A DNA stretch of 64,000 nucleotides, taken from positions 478,199 to 542,198 of the forward strand of contig NZ_JAQQXR010000004.1 of the NCBI RefSeq assembly GCF_028595325.1, read 5' to 3'. The notes under the pieces are model-generated. The model did no database searches, was not told where the DNA came from, and saw only the letters and a program-made list of their open reading frames with translations. A program made the position numbers and the translations under genes. Below, piece by piece: positions 19,159 to 28,071 of this stretch (position 1 is its first letter; each line of letters opens with the position of its first letter). Origin of the DNA: Janthinobacterium fluminis. Lineage in GTDB: Bacteria; Pseudomonadota; Gammaproteobacteria; Burkholderiales; Burkholderiaceae_D.

Positions 19159-21387
19159 TCACGAGAAAATGGATTCGTCGGCGAGCTGCCGGGACGAACG
19201 GATGAGCGCGGTGACGTCGAGGATCAGCGACACGCCGCCGTCGCCCAGGATAGTCGCGCCGGAAATACCAACCACCTTACGATAATTCGACTCCAGATTC
19301 TTGACGACCACCTGCTGCTGGCCGACCAGGTCGTCGACGAACAGCGCCGCCTTGCGCCCCTCCGTTTCGAGGATCACGCAGATGCCCTGGGACGGGTCGG
19401 TGAAGCGCGGCGCGATGTCGAACATCTGGTACAGCGGGATCAGGGGCAGGTATTCGCCGCGCACCTTGACGACCCGGCCCTTGCCGCTGATTTCCTTGAC
19501 GTCCTCGGGCGCCGGCTGCAGCGACTCGATGACATAGCCGAGCGGCAGGATGTAGACTTCCTCGCCGACGCGGATCGACATGCCGTCGAGGATAGCCAGC
19601 GTCAGCGGCAGCGAGATCGAGATGGTGGTGCCGAAGCCCTTGGCCGAGCGGATGTCGACGCTGCCGCCCATGGCGCCGATGTTGCGCTTGACGACGTCCA
19701 TGCCGACGCCGCGGCCGGACACGTCGGTGACCGCCTCGGCCGTCGAGAAGCCCGGCGCGAAGATCAGTTGCCAGACCTCGGCGTCGCTCATGCTGTCGGC
19801 GACGGCCATGCCCTGCTGCTGCGCCTTGGCGAGGATGCGCTCGCGGTTCAAGCCGCCGCCGTCGTCGGAGACTTCGATGATGATGTTGCCGCCCTGGTGA
19901 CTGGCCGACAGGAACAGCCGCCCCGCCTCGCTCTTGCCGGCGGCCGCGCGGGCGGCCGGCATTTCGATGCCGTGGTCGATGCTGTTGCGCACCAGGTGGG
20001 TCAGGGGGTCGACGATGCGCTCGATCAAGCCCTTGTCGAGCTCGGTGGCGGCGCCGTTGGTGATGAAGTCGATCTTCTTGCCCAGCTTGGCGGCGAGGTC
20101 GCGCACCATGCGCGGGAAGCGCGAGAAGACGAAGTCCATCGGCATCATGCGGATCGACATCACCGCTTCCTGCAGGTCGCGGGTGTTGCGGGTCAGCTGG
20201 CCGATGCTGTTGAGCAGGCGCTCGTGCACCATCGGGTCCAGGGTGTCGGCGCGCTGCTCTATCATGGCCTGGGTGATGACCAGCTCGCCGATCAGGTTGA
20301 TCAACTGGTCGACCTTCTCGATCGAGACGCGGATCGACGACGATTCGGCGCCCGGCGCGGCCTTGTCGCCGTCCTTCTTGGCGGGCTTCTTGTCGGCCTC
20401 GGCCTCGGCCGGAGCCTCGCTGCGGGCGGCCGGCGCGGCCGCCTCGCGCGGCGCGGCGACGATGCCGGCGCTGGCGCGGATTTCCTCGATCGGCTGGAAG
20501 AAGCCGTAGCCGCGCTCGGCGTCGCTGGGCTCGGCCGACAGCGCGCGTATCTGTTCGATGGGTTGGAAGAAGCCGTAACCCTGCTCGGCGTCGCCTTTCG
20601 CGGCCTGGGCCGGCGAGAACGGCTCGATCGGGTCGAAGAAGCCGTAGCCGAGGGCGTTTTCGACCTCGTTGCGGGCGGCCTGCTCCAGCGCGCGCTGCTG
20701 CGGCGTCAGCGGCGGCGCCACCGACACCTGCATGTCGTCCGGGTTCAGCACGAAGGAGCAGATGGCGACGATGTCGTCCAGGCTTTCATGGGTGGTGACG
20801 ACGATGACGTGGCGCTCGCCGTCCAGCGGCGCCACCGACACCTGGCCCAACAGGCCCAGTTCGGCGCTCAGCGCGTTGACCTCGCGCAGCTCCATCTTCG
20901 GCAATTCCAGGCGGTAGCGCTGGCCGCCCTCGTGGTCGACGGCCTTGGCCTCGGGCGCGTGGAAGGACGGCGCGGCCGGCGCCATGGCCTGCACCGGCGC
21001 GTCCTGCGACAGCGACTGCAGCATCATGCGCACGTCGGCGACGGCGTCGGAGTCGACCGGCGTGCCGAGGCGGTGGCCGTCGAGCTGCATCTTGAGGATG
21101 TCCTTGGCGGCCAGGAAGGCGTCGACGTGCTCCGACGTCAGCGCCATCTCGCCCTTGCGGATGCGGTCCAGCAGCGACTCCAGGATATGGGTCACCTCCG
21201 ACATATCGTTCAAGCCGAACGTCGAGGCGCCGCCCTTGATCGAGTGGGCGGTGCGGAAAATCGCGTTCAGGTCTTCGGCGTCGGGCGCCGCAATGTCGAC
21301 GGCCAGCAACAGCCGCTCTTTTTCAGCCAGCAATTCCTCGGCTTCATCGAAAAAGACCTGGAAAAACTGGCTTATATCGATGGTCAT
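19159..21387 (-). CDS. cheA: chemotaxis sensor kinase CheA
   Basis: A 742-residue histidine kinase. P1 (1-105) has phospho-acceptor H48 in [11 protein letters not shown]2-like response-regulator-binding region follows at about 155-225. Three copies of GYGFF(D/Q)PIE begin at residues 247, 270 and 293, exactly 23 apart. P3 starts near 350, and P4 has the N box [12 protein letters not shown], the G1 box SDDGGGL and the G2 box [10 protein letters not shown]5, the CheW-like domain, ends at [10 protein letters not shown]. It is the kinase of the motility array and phosphorylates CheY and CheB. Confidence 0.97.
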   Translation of the reverse strand: MTIDISQFFQVFFDEAEELLAEKERLLLAVDIAAPDAEDLNAIFRTAHSIKGGASTFGLNDMSEVTHILESLLDRIRKGEMALTSEHVDAFLAAKDILKMQLDGHRLGTPVDSDAVADVRMMLQSLSQDAPVQAMAPAAPSFHAPEAKAVDHEGGQRYRLELPKMELREVNALSAELGLLGQVSVAPLDGERHVIVVTTHESLDDIVAICSFVLNPDDMQVSVAPPLTPQQRALEQAARNEVENALGYGFFDPIEPFSPAQAAKGDAEQGYGFFQPIEQIRALSAEPSDAERGYGFFQPIEEIRASAGIVAAPREAAAPAARSEAPAEAEADKKPAKKDGDKAAPGAESSSIRVSIEKVDQLINLIGELVITQAMIEQRADTLDPMVHERLLNSIGQLTRNTRDLQEAVMSIRMMPMDFVFSRFPRMVRDLAAKLGKKIDFITNGAATELDKGLIERIVDPLTHLVRNSIDHGIEMPAARAAAGKSEAGRLFLSASHQGGNIIIEVSDDGGGLNRERILAKAQQQGMAVADSMSDAEVWQLIFAPGFSTAEAVTDVSGRGVGMDVVKRNIGAMGGSVDIRSAKGFGTTISISLPLTLAILDGMSIRVGEEVYILPLGYVIESLQPAPEDVKEISGKGRVVKVRGEYLPLIPLYQMFDIAPRFTDPSQGICVILETEGRKAALFVDDLVGQQQVVVKNLESNYRKVVGISGATILGDGGVSLILDVTALIRSSRQLADESIFS

Positions 21388-21437
21388 GTTGAGACTCCGT
21401 CAAATTCGCTTTGCATCTGTGCACTCCGCGGCGAACA

Positions 21438-21803
21438 TCAGCCGATCACCTTTTTGACCACCTCGATCAGGCGCTGCGGATCGAAGGGCTTGACCAGCCA
21501 GCCGTTGGCGCCGGCCGCGCGGCCCTTGGCCTTCATTTCGTCGGAGGACTCGGTGGTCAGCATCAGGATGGGCACCTTCTGGTAGGCGGCCTGCTCGCGC
21601 AGCAGCTTGATCAATTGCAAGCCGTCCATGCGCGGCATGTTCTGGTCCGTCAGCACCAGGTCCACCGTCTGCAGCTTGGCCTTTTCCAGGCCGTCCTGGC
21701 CGTCCACCGCCTCGACCACCAGGTAACCGGCGGCCTTCAGGCTGAATGCCACCATCTGGCGCAGCGAGCTTGAATCGTCCACTGCAAGTATCGTTTTAGC
21801 CAT
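21438..21803 (-). CDS. CheY-like response regulator
   Basis: A 121-residue single receiver (MAKTILAVDDSSSLRQMVAF start) with phospho-acceptor aspartate in LVLTDQNMPRMDG, threonine in LMLTTESSDEMK and lysine in WLVKPFDPQ. It is 50 bp upstream of cheA. It is clearly different from the CheY at 13439 and may be a phosphate sink or act on another partner. The start is set by the MAKTIL methionine at 21803; the frame remains open far upstream across the motB gene in another frame, which is not coding. Confidence 0.93.
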   Translation of the reverse strand: MAKTILAVDDSSSLRQMVAFSLKAAGYLVVEAVDGQDGLEKAKLQTVDLVLTDQNMPRMDGLQLIKLLREQAAYQKVPILMLTTESSDEMKAKGRAAGANGWLVKPFDPQRLIEVVKKVIG

Positions 21804-21871
21804 CTTTGCTCCCACTATTGTAATTCCGGGCACCGCGCCCGCTGTTGTGATCCCTGCACAGGCGAACCGGG

Positions 21872-22420
21872 CTAGAACAGCTCGATGTCGCCACTCTCCA
21901 AATGCTGTTGGCTGACGGCCTTGCGCAACACGCTGCGCAATTCCAGACTCTGTATCGCCAGCGCCATGCTGACCTTGCCGAGCAGGGCGACGATTTCCTC
22001 GTTGTCGCTTTCCGGCAACATCTCGGCGCCGTGCGAACTCAGCGTGCCGAGGAATTCGCGCAAGCCGGTGACGCGCTTCAAGGTGCGGTCGATCAGCTGG
22101 CTGGTCATGTCCTGGAATTGCATGCTGGTGATGGCCGCGTTGACGTAGCCGCCCACCTCGCCCTGCATGGCCGTCAGGCTGGCGGCCTGCTGCGGCGTGA
22201 CCGCGGCGCCGGCCAGCAGCGCGTCGATGGTGGCTTGCTGCGCGCTGACGGCGGCGTGGATGGCCATGAAGTTGCTCGACAGCTTCTCGATCGCCTCTTC
22301 CAGCAGGAAGCCGGTTTGCACCAGGTCCGTTTCCACTTCCGTCAAATGCTTGCGCCCGTGGTCCGACACGCCGGACAGCAGGCGCTTCACATGTGAGCCC
22401 AGTATTTTTTTTCTCGTCAT
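21872..22420 (-). CDS. CheZ-like chemotaxis protein (putative CheY phosphatase)
   Basis: A 182-residue helical protein. Residues 101-109 read QFQDMTSQL and align with DFQDLTGQV of E. coli CheZ (141-147 region): D104 and Q108 match the catalytic pair D143 and Q147. The rest shows long amphipathic helices as in CheZ but little other identity that I can see. The tail ends ESGDIELF in place of DDLLDSLGF. I start it at the ATG at 22420, preceded by GAGAG. It sits between motB and a CheY-like regulator. Phosphatase activity is inferred from the motif and context. Confidence 0.6.
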   Translation of the reverse strand: MTRKKILGSHVKRLLSGVSDHGRKHLTEVETDLVQTGFLLEEAIEKLSSNFMAIHAAVSAQQATIDALLAGAAVTPQQAASLTAMQGEVGGYVNAAITSMQFQDMTSQLIDRTLKRVTGLREFLGTLSSHGAEMLPESDNEEIVALLGKVSMALAIQSLELRSVLRKAVSQQHLESGDIELF

Positions 22421-22471
22421 AAAAGCTCTCGTTGTTACCAATCTCCACGCGCCGCCTGGGCGCGCGCCCTG

Positions 22472-23392
22472 CTATTTCTTCAGCGGCCGGGGCTGCGGCT
22501 GGGCCGCCGCGGCCGGCACCTCCATGGCGGCGCCGTCGCGCAGCACGTTTTCCTCGGTGCGCTTGTTCATGACGATGATGCTGATGCGCCGGTTGATCGG
22601 ATTGAACGGGTCTTGCCGGTCCAGGTGGGCCGCCGACGCCAGGCCGACGACGCGCAAGATCTTGTTCTCGCCCATGCCGCCCAGCACCAGCTCGCGCCGC
22701 GAGGCGTTGGCGCGGTCGGCCGACAATTCCCAGTTGCTGTAGCCGACGTCGCTCATATACGGCGTCGAATCCGTGTGGCCGGACAGGCCGATGCGGTTGG
22801 GCACCTCGTTGAGCACATAGCCGATCGCCTGCAGGATTTCGCGCGTGTACGGTTGCAGCTCGGCCTTGGCCAGGGCGAACATCGGCCGGTTCTGCTCGTC
22901 GACGATCTGGATGCGCAAGCCTTCGCTGGTGATGTCGAGCAAGAGCTGGTTCTTGTATTTGCGCAGCGCCGGATTGGCTTCGATGGTCGCCTCGATCTTC
23001 GCCTTCAGCGCCTGCAGGCGCACGGCCTCGTCGCGCTCCAGGGCCGCCTTGGCGCCCTTCAGGTCGAAGGTCTTCTTCGCCGGCGGGTCTTCGCCCTTCT
23101 TCACCTGGCCCTGCTGCCGGCTGAGGTCTTCGCCGCCGCCCTGGATCACCGAGGAGCTGTCGCCGCTGCCGGAGCCGCCCGACATGGCCACCTTCAGCGG
23201 CGTCTTGAAGAATTCGGAAATGCCGTTCAGGTCGCCTTTGGTGGTCGAGCCGAGCAGCCACATCAGCAGGAAGAAGGCCATCATCGCCGTCACGAAGTCG
23301 GCATAGGCGATCTTCCAGGCGCCGCCGTGGTGGCCGCCGGCCGTTTTCTTGATGCGTTTGACAATGATCGGACGCAGGCCATCATCTGCCAT
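22472..23392 (-). CDS. motB: flagellar motor stator protein MotB
   Basis: A 306-residue stator protein. The short cytoplasmic N-terminus leads to one membrane helix (about 30-48) with the proton-carrying D32 in IAYADFVTAMMAF. A plug and linker follow, then the OmpA-like peptidoglycan-binding domain (about 140-270) with IGLSGHTDSTPYM and NWELSADRANASRREL. It follows motA by 48 bp and forms the proton channel with it in the inner membrane. Confidence 0.97.
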   Translation of the reverse strand: MADDGLRPIIVKRIKKTAGGHHGGAWKIAYADFVTAMMAFFLLMWLLGSTTKGDLNGISEFFKTPLKVAMSGGSGSGDSSSVIQGGGEDLSRQQGQVKKGEDPPAKKTFDLKGAKAALERDEAVRLQALKAKIEATIEANPALRKYKNQLLLDITSEGLRIQIVDEQNRPMFALAKAELQPYTREILQAIGYVLNEVPNRIGLSGHTDSTPYMSDVGYSNWELSADRANASRRELVLGGMGENKILRVVGLASAAHLDRQDPFNPINRRISIIVMNKRTEENVLRDGAAMEVPAAAAQPQPRPLKK

Positions 23393-23440
23393 GTCGTGCC
23401 CCCAGTGTGTGCTGCAATTGACTCATGGTACGCCTGCGCC

Positions 23441-24301
23441 CTATTTCGATTTGGATTTCTTGATATGCTCTTCCAACTCGCCGAAGGTCGGACGCTCGGT
23501 CGAATACAGCACTTTGCGGCCGAATTCGACGGCCAGCGCGGGCGCATAACCGTTCAAACTGGCCAGCAGGGTCACTTTCACGCACTGGAACATCTTGGTC
23601 GACTCTTCCAGTTTTTGTTCCAGCAGGCTGGCCAGCGGGCCGACGAAGCCATAGGCCAGCAAGATGCCGAGGAAGGTGCCGACCAGCGCGTGGGCGATCA
23701 GCATGCCCAGCTCGGCCGGCGGAATGCCCACCGATTCCATCGTGTGCACCACGCCCATCACGGCCGCGACGATGCCGAACGCCGGCAGGCCGTCGCCCAG
23801 CTTGGCGATGCAGTGGGCCGGCACGGCGCCCTCGTGGTGGTGGGTTTCGATTTCATTGTCCATCAGATTTTCGATCTGAAACGCGTCCATATTCCCCGAC
23901 ACCATCAAGCGCAGGTAATCGGTCATGAATTCAACAATGTGATGATCCTCCAGAACGGTAGGATATTTGCTAAACAAGGGACTATCTTGCGGGCTGTCAA
24001 TATCGCCCTCGATCGACATCAGCCCCTCCTTGCGGACCTTGCTGAGCACGTCGAACAGCAGCGACATCATTTCCATGTACAGCTCGCGGGTGTAGCGCGA
24101 GCCCTTGAACAGCGTCGGCACGGCGGCCATCGTGGCCTTGATGGCCTTGCCGTTGTTGCCGACCAGGAAAGCGCCCGCGGCGGCGCCGCCGATCATCAGC
24201 AATTCCAGCGGCTGGAACAGCGCGGCCAAGTGGCCGCCGGCCATGGCGAAGCCGCCAAAGACCGAACCGCAAACTATCACGTAACCAATAATAACTAACA
24301 A
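23441..24301 (-). CDS. motA: flagellar motor stator protein MotA
   Basis: A 286-residue inner-membrane protein with four helices that forms the stator channel. Features are VIIGYVIVCGSVFGGF at the N-terminus, the cytoplasmic loop with charged residues, PAFGIVAAVMGVVHTM in TM3, and VGTFLGILLAYGFVGPL in TM4. I choose the TTG at 24301 because GGGAG lies nine bases before it and because MotA proteins usually begin M(L/F)VIIGY; a GTG at 24307 is only three bases from that site. The start is nonetheless a judgement. Confidence 0.95.
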   Translation of the reverse strand: MLVIIGYVIVCGSVFGGFAMAGGHLAALFQPLELLMIGGAAAGAFLVGNNGKAIKATMAAVPTLFKGSRYTRELYMEMMSLLFDVLSKVRKEGLMSIEGDIDSPQDSPLFSKYPTVLEDHHIVEFMTDYLRLMVSGNMDAFQIENLMDNEIETHHHEGAVPAHCIAKLGDGLPAFGIVAAVMGVVHTMESVGIPPAELGMLIAHALVGTFLGILLAYGFVGPLASLLEQKLEESTKMFQCVKVTLLASLNGYAPALAVEFGRKVLYSTERPTFGELEEHIKKSKSK

Positions 24302-24487
24302 GTGCACTGACTCCCAAAATAAGGCCGCGCTTCGAGGCTCGGGGTTCTTAGTCTATCCATACTCAGCCACAGCAAACACCAGGGAGCAGAATGCATACTG
24401 AAACCTGCCCAGTTTCAATAAAATAATATGTGGAACTACAATAACGTGAGAATGGCCACCGAGCAAGTAAATAACGCAGACTAGTGC

Positions 24488-25255
24488 TTAAAAGTACCAG
24501 ACATATAACGCCGGCCCCGAGGGCGTGGCGGCGATAATCCGCTGCGCTTCTTGTCCTGCAATACAGAACTCATAACTAAGTAACATCGTTCCCGGACGCA
24601 TTTCGCGGGCGGCCTTTTGCCACAGCGCCGGCATCGCCGCCGGCGACAGATAGGCGAACACGGCGTCGAATTGAGCGAAGTCAAGTTTTTCATAATCGCC
24701 GCGCAGGAAACGCGCCGCGCTGCCCGCCAGGCGCGCCCGCAGCACGCTGCACAACCACGGCAGCGGCGCCAGCTCGATGCCGCTGAAGCTGCAGTCGGGG
24801 CGGCGGCGCGCCAGCGCCAGCACCAGGCCGCCCAGGCCGCTGCCGATGTCGACCAGGCGCGCCGGCCGCTGCGCCGGCAGCAGCTGCGCCACGGCGTCCC
24901 AGACGGCCGGGCCGGACGGATAAAACGGCACCTGGGTGCGGAAGGTCGACCAGTACAGGCCGAGCAGGAAGATGAAGGCCAGCAGGAACAGCAGCGGCGG
25001 CAGGTGCAGCGCGCTCGCGGCCAGCAGCGCCGGCGCGAACAATAACTGGATCGCGCGCCACCACGGCGCCAGGCCGCAGCGCCAGCTCAGCGCGGCCGCC
25101 AGCGCGCCCTGCAGCAGGGCGACGGCAAACAGCGGCAGCGCAAGGCCGGCCCGCGCCAGCAGATACACCAGCGCCAGCATCAGGGGAAAGGCGAGCGCCT
25201 GCAACAGCGCCGCGCGCACGGCCGGGGCGCGCCAGATCTGGCGCGGCAGGCTCAC
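24488..25255 (-). CDS. membrane-anchored class I methyltransferase
   Basis: A 255-residue protein with three or four hydrophobic segments in its first 105 residues (ALAFPLMLALVYLLARAGLA, LFAVALLQGALAAAL, LLFLLAFIFLLGLYW) followed by a SAM-dependent methyltransferase domain: VDIGSGLGGLVLALAR is the glycine-rich motif I, FSGIELAPLP motif II and FDAVFAYLSP motif IV-like. The substrate is unknown. It lies between flhC and motA on the same strand, an unusual position for the motility operon. Neighbouring electron or lipid carriers are not visible. Confidence 0.8.
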   Translation of the reverse strand: MSLPRQIWRAPAVRAALLQALAFPLMLALVYLLARAGLALPLFAVALLQGALAAALSWRCGLAPWWRAIQLLFAPALLAASALHLPPLLFLLAFIFLLGLYWSTFRTQVPFYPSGPAVWDAVAQLLPAQRPARLVDIGSGLGGLVLALARRRPDCSFSGIELAPLPWLCSVLRARLAGSAARFLRGDYEKLDFAQFDAVFAYLSPAAMPALWQKAAREMRPGTMLLSYEFCIAGQEAQRIIAATPSGPALYVWYF

Positions 25256-25292
25256 GCCCCGCCCCGCCCTGGCGCCGCCGCGGGCGAGGCGA

Positions 25293-25847
25293 TCACGCCC
25301 CCTGCGACAGCGGCGCGGCCGCTTCTTTGGCTTTTTTGGTTTTGCCGGCGCGCGAAGGCATGTGGCACAGGCCGCAGACGTAGTCGGCGTTCAGGTCGAA
25401 GGTGTTGACGACGAATTTGCCGGTGCATTTTTTGCATGGCGCCATCGCCAGCATCTTGCTGCTGAAAAAGCGCACCAGGGTCCAGGCCCGCGTCAGCGAC
25501 AGCAGGGGCTCCTCGCCCGGCTCGGGCGGCATTTGTTCGAGATACAGCTTGTAGGCCTTCATGACGGCTTCGATGCCGGAGGCCCCGGCGTGCTCGACCA
25601 GGAATGTGTGGATGTTGATGAACAGCGAGGAATGAATGTTCGGCTGCCAGGTGATGAACCAGTCCGTCGAAAACGGCAGCATGCCCTTGGGTGGCGAAAC
25701 GCCCTTCAATTCCTTGTACAGATTGAGCAGCCGCTCGCGCGACAGCGACACTTCCGTTTCCAGCAACTGCAAACGGGCGCCAAGTTGTATCAGTTCGATC
25801 GCAAGCCGGATCTCCTGCGCTTCTGAAACGACGCTTTTCTTGGCCAT
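25293..25847 (-). CDS. flhC: flagellar transcriptional activator FlhC
   Basis: A 184-residue subunit of the FlhD4C2 master activator of flagellar class II genes. The N-terminal HTH-rich part has EIRLAIELIQLGARLQLLE and LSRERLLNLYKE. The C-terminal zinc site is C138, C141, C158 and C161 (PCKKC...CGLC), the hallmark of FlhC. It follows flhD by 45 bp. A lysine/alanine-rich tail ends the protein. Confidence 0.97.
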   Translation of the reverse strand: MAKKSVVSEAQEIRLAIELIQLGARLQLLETEVSLSRERLLNLYKELKGVSPPKGMLPFSTDWFITWQPNIHSSLFINIHTFLVEHAGASGIEAVMKAYKLYLEQMPPEPGEEPLLSLTRAWTLVRFFSSKMLAMAPCKKCTGKFVVNTFDLNADYVCGLCHMPSRAGKTKKAKEAAAPLSQGA

Positions 25848-25892
25848 GATTATCTACTCCGGATGCTACGGTGAATGCAGAACTGGGACAGC

Positions 25893-26210
25893 TTAGGCGA
25901 TTTCTTCAACCGCCTGGCCAGCCATCAGGATGGCGGCGTGCGACTGGGCCAGCGAACGGTCTTTATTATAGTTCGTCAGCATCGACAGGATGGCGCCGTC
26001 GTCGAAGCGGAAGCGGGCCAGCATCATATTGCCGCCGGCGAGCTTGAGGATTTGCGCATTGCTCATGCCTTCGATCAGTTCGGCGATCTCGGCGGCTATG
26101 CCCAAACGGAAGATTGCCGTCACCTTATCCGCGCGTATCATCTGCTGCGCCAACATCAGGTAGCTCAGGTTAGCGTCGCGAATTTCAGCCATCATATCGT
26201 TTGGTGTCAT
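25893..26210 (-). CDS. flhD: flagellar transcriptional activator FlhD
   Basis: A 105-residue partner of FlhC that with it activates class II flagellar promoters. It begins MTPNDMMAEIRDANLSYLML and contains AQQMIRADKVTAIFRLGI and AQILKLAGGNMMLARFRF, all typical. I use the ATG at 26210, six bases after GAGGAG. An ATG at 26216 touches that site directly, and the longer frame to 26309 is unlikely. The 5' region is long and regulated (see 26350-26609). Confidence 0.96.
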   Translation of the reverse strand: MTPNDMMAEIRDANLSYLMLAQQMIRADKVTAIFRLGIAAEIAELIEGMSNAQILKLAGGNMMLARFRFDDGAILSMLTNYNKDRSLAQSHAAILMAGQAVEEIA

Positions 26211-26349
26211 TTCCATCTCCTCAATGCGTTGAACTCGTCTGGCACTCGGTGTGTATTGCCAGTGAGATACATTCTGAAGGAGCAACAACTTTAACAGTAG
26301 AGGTGACACACTGTATTTTTCGTCCGGAAATAGACGGTGCGACCCGTAG

Positions 26350-26368
26350 GTGTTTGTCCGACAAACAC
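26350..26368. promoter_or_regulatory. perfect 19-bp palindrome in the flhDC leader
   Basis: GTGTTTGTC-C-GACAAACAC is an exact dyad with 9-bp arms, 140 bp upstream of the flhD start and downstream of both sigma-28 promoters. The dimensions fit an operator for a dimeric repressor, or a small RNA hairpin in the leader. No cognate regulator gene is adjacent. Confidence 0.55.
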
Positions 26369-26503
26369 TAGCAGGTCATGCTGTGACGCCCGTGGAGGGC
26401 GCTGAATGATGGGGCTGAAAGGTTCAAATTCCGACTTCCCGCCTGAGGTGAAAACGCTGTTTTCTACAACTCTTTTGTGCTGCAACAAGCCCTTCTACTA
26501 CCT

Positions 26504-26530
26504 GTAACGGCACGGCCGTCGAGAACTTTA
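26504..26530 (-). promoter_or_regulatory. sigma-28 (FliA) promoter P1 upstream of flhDC
   Basis: Reverse strand TAAAGTTC, an 11-bp spacer, then GCCGTTAC. The consensus for FliA promoters is TAAAGTTT-N11-GCCGATAA, and betaproteobacterial variants often have GCCGTTA. It points to flhD, about 290 bp downstream. An identical -35/-10 pair with the same spacing recurs at 26583-26609. Confidence 0.75.
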
Positions 26531-26582
26531 GGCTTGTTTTGAAAAATATTTGAAAAAACTTCAAATCCCTCTCATGAAGTCT

Positions 26583-26609
26583 GTAACGGCGCCGCCGGCG
26601 GGAACTTTA
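26583..26609 (-). promoter_or_regulatory. sigma-28 (FliA) promoter P2 upstream of flhDC
   Basis: Same elements as P1: TAAAGTTC, 11-bp spacer CCGCCGGCGGC, GCCGTTAC. The two copies are 79 bp apart with diverged spacers, so the -35 and -10 blocks are conserved more than the rest. It lies in an A/T-rich stretch that could act as UP element. Confidence 0.75.
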
Positions 26610-26793
26610 GGGTTTTTTTCAAATATTTTGAAAAAAGATGAAAAAAGCCGCCGCAGCCAGTGGCGCGACCCAAAACAGATGCCGACATTGCAAGGCTTTA
26701 CGCCCGGCAGGGGGCAAAAACTCGACTGTGCGCCGGAAAATAGATTAAGCTTCAAATACTTTTCCCACCCTCCCCCTCCACGAAAGCCAGCCC

Positions 26794-28044
26794 ATGACCA
26801 CACGCAAGGACTGCCTCACCCGCGACAGCCAGGACGCCCTGGCCCCGCTGCGCGCCCAATTCGACCTGCCGCCCGAGCTGATCTACCTCGACGGCAACTC
26901 GCTGGGCGCCCGTCCGCGCGCGGCGCTGGCGCGCGCCCAGGACGTCATCGCCCGCGAATGGGGCCAGGACTTGATACGCAGCTGGAACACGGCCGGCTGG
27001 TTCGACCTGCCGAAACGCCTGGGCGACCGCCTCGCGCCGCTGATCGGCGCCGGCGCCGGCGAAGTCGTCGTCACCGACAGCACCTCGGTCAACCTGTTCA
27101 AGGCCCTGGCGGCCGCGCTGCACATGCAGGCGGCCGACCCGGCGCGCGGCGAACGGCGCGTGCTGGTCACCGAGCGCAGCAACTTCCCCACCGATATCTA
27201 TATGGCGCAGGGCCTGTCCGGCTGGCTGCAGCGCGGCTACCGCGTCAGGCTGGTCGACTCGCCGGCCGAACTGGAGGCGGCGATCGACGCCGACAGCGCC
27301 GTCGTCATGCTCACCCACGTCAACTACCGCACCGGCTACCAGCACGACATGGCGGCGCTGAGCGCCCACGCCCACGCCCAGGGCGCGCTGATCGTCTGGG
27401 ATCTGGCGCACTCGGCCGGCGCCGTGCCGCTCGACCTGCACCGCGACGGCGCCGACCTGGCCGTCGGCTGCACCTATAAATACCTGAACGGCGGCCCCGG
27501 CGCGCCGGCCTTCATCTGGGTGCCGCGGCGCCATCAGGCGGCGTTCCGCCAGCCGCTGTCGGGCTGGTGGGGCCACGCCGCGCCGTTCGCGATGGCGCCC
27601 GACTTCGCGCCCGCCGACGGCATCGGCCGCGCCCTGTGCGGCACCCAGCCGATCGCCTCGCTGGCGATGGTCGAATGCGGCCTGGACATCTTCGCCCAGA
27701 CCGACATGGCGGCGATCCGCGCCAAATCGCTGGCGCTGACGGACCTGTTCATCGAACTGGTCGAGGCGCGCTGCGGCGCCCACCCGCTGGAACTGGTGAC
27801 GCCGCGCCAGCACGCCCGGCGCGGCAGCCAGGTCAGCTTCACCCATCCGCACGGCTACGCGGTGATGCAGGCGCTGATCGCCCGCGGCGTCGTCGGCGAC
27901 TACCGCGAGCCGGCCATCATGCGCTTCGGCTTCACGCCGCTGTACACCCGCTACGCCGACGTCTGGGACGCGGTGGACATCCTCCGCGACATCCTCGACG
28001 GACAAGCCTACGACATCGACGCCGCGCGCGACGCGGTGACCTGA
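26794..28044 (+). CDS. kynU: kynureninase
   Basis: A 416-residue PLP-dependent fold I enzyme that cleaves kynurenine to anthranilate and alanine. The PLP lysine is K229 in [13 protein letters not shown], with the aspartate in [16 protein letters not shown]-terminal [14 protein letters not shown] and the [10 protein letters not shown] loop are family marks. Length matches bacterial KynU. It is 27 bp upstream of kynA; kynurenine formamidase (kynB), often in the same operon, is not here. Confidence 0.96.
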   Translation: MTTRKDCLTRDSQDALAPLRAQFDLPPELIYLDGNSLGARPRAALARAQDVIAREWGQDLIRSWNTAGWFDLPKRLGDRLAPLIGAGAGEVVVTDSTSVNLFKALAAALHMQAADPARGERRVLVTERSNFPTDIYMAQGLSGWLQRGYRVRLVDSPAELEAAIDADSAVVMLTHVNYRTGYQHDMAALSAHAHAQGALIVWDLAHSAGAVPLDLHRDGADLAVGCTYKYLNGGPGAPAFIWVPRRHQAAFRQPLSGWWGHAAPFAMAPDFAPADGIGRALCGTQPIASLAMVECGLDIFAQTDMAAIRAKSLALTDLFIELVEARCGAHPLELVTPRQHARRGSQVSFTHPHGYAVMQALIARGVVGDYREPAIMRFGFTPLYTRYADVWDAVDILRDILDGQAYDIDAARDAVT

Positions 28045-28071
28045 CACCACCTATATAAAGAGAGACTTTTC

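Larger units (their letters stand above)
26211..26793. other. 583-bp gene-free regulatory region upstream of flhDC and kynU
   Basis: No convincing gene is present. The segment is rich in A/T tracts (for example 26537-26564 and 26612-26645), in contrast with the GC-rich surroundings. It contains two sigma-28 promoter matches and a 19-bp perfect palindrome listed separately. A 65-codon minus-strand frame (26291-26488) starting at TTG has no recognisable similarity or strong ribosome site and is not called. The kynU promoter must be in the right-hand part. Confidence 0.8.

Noticed and set aside
26291..26488. 65-codon minus-strand frame between the sigma-28 promoters and flhD
   Set aside because: TTG start, no clear ribosome site, no similarity I recognise, and it covers the palindrome at 26350.
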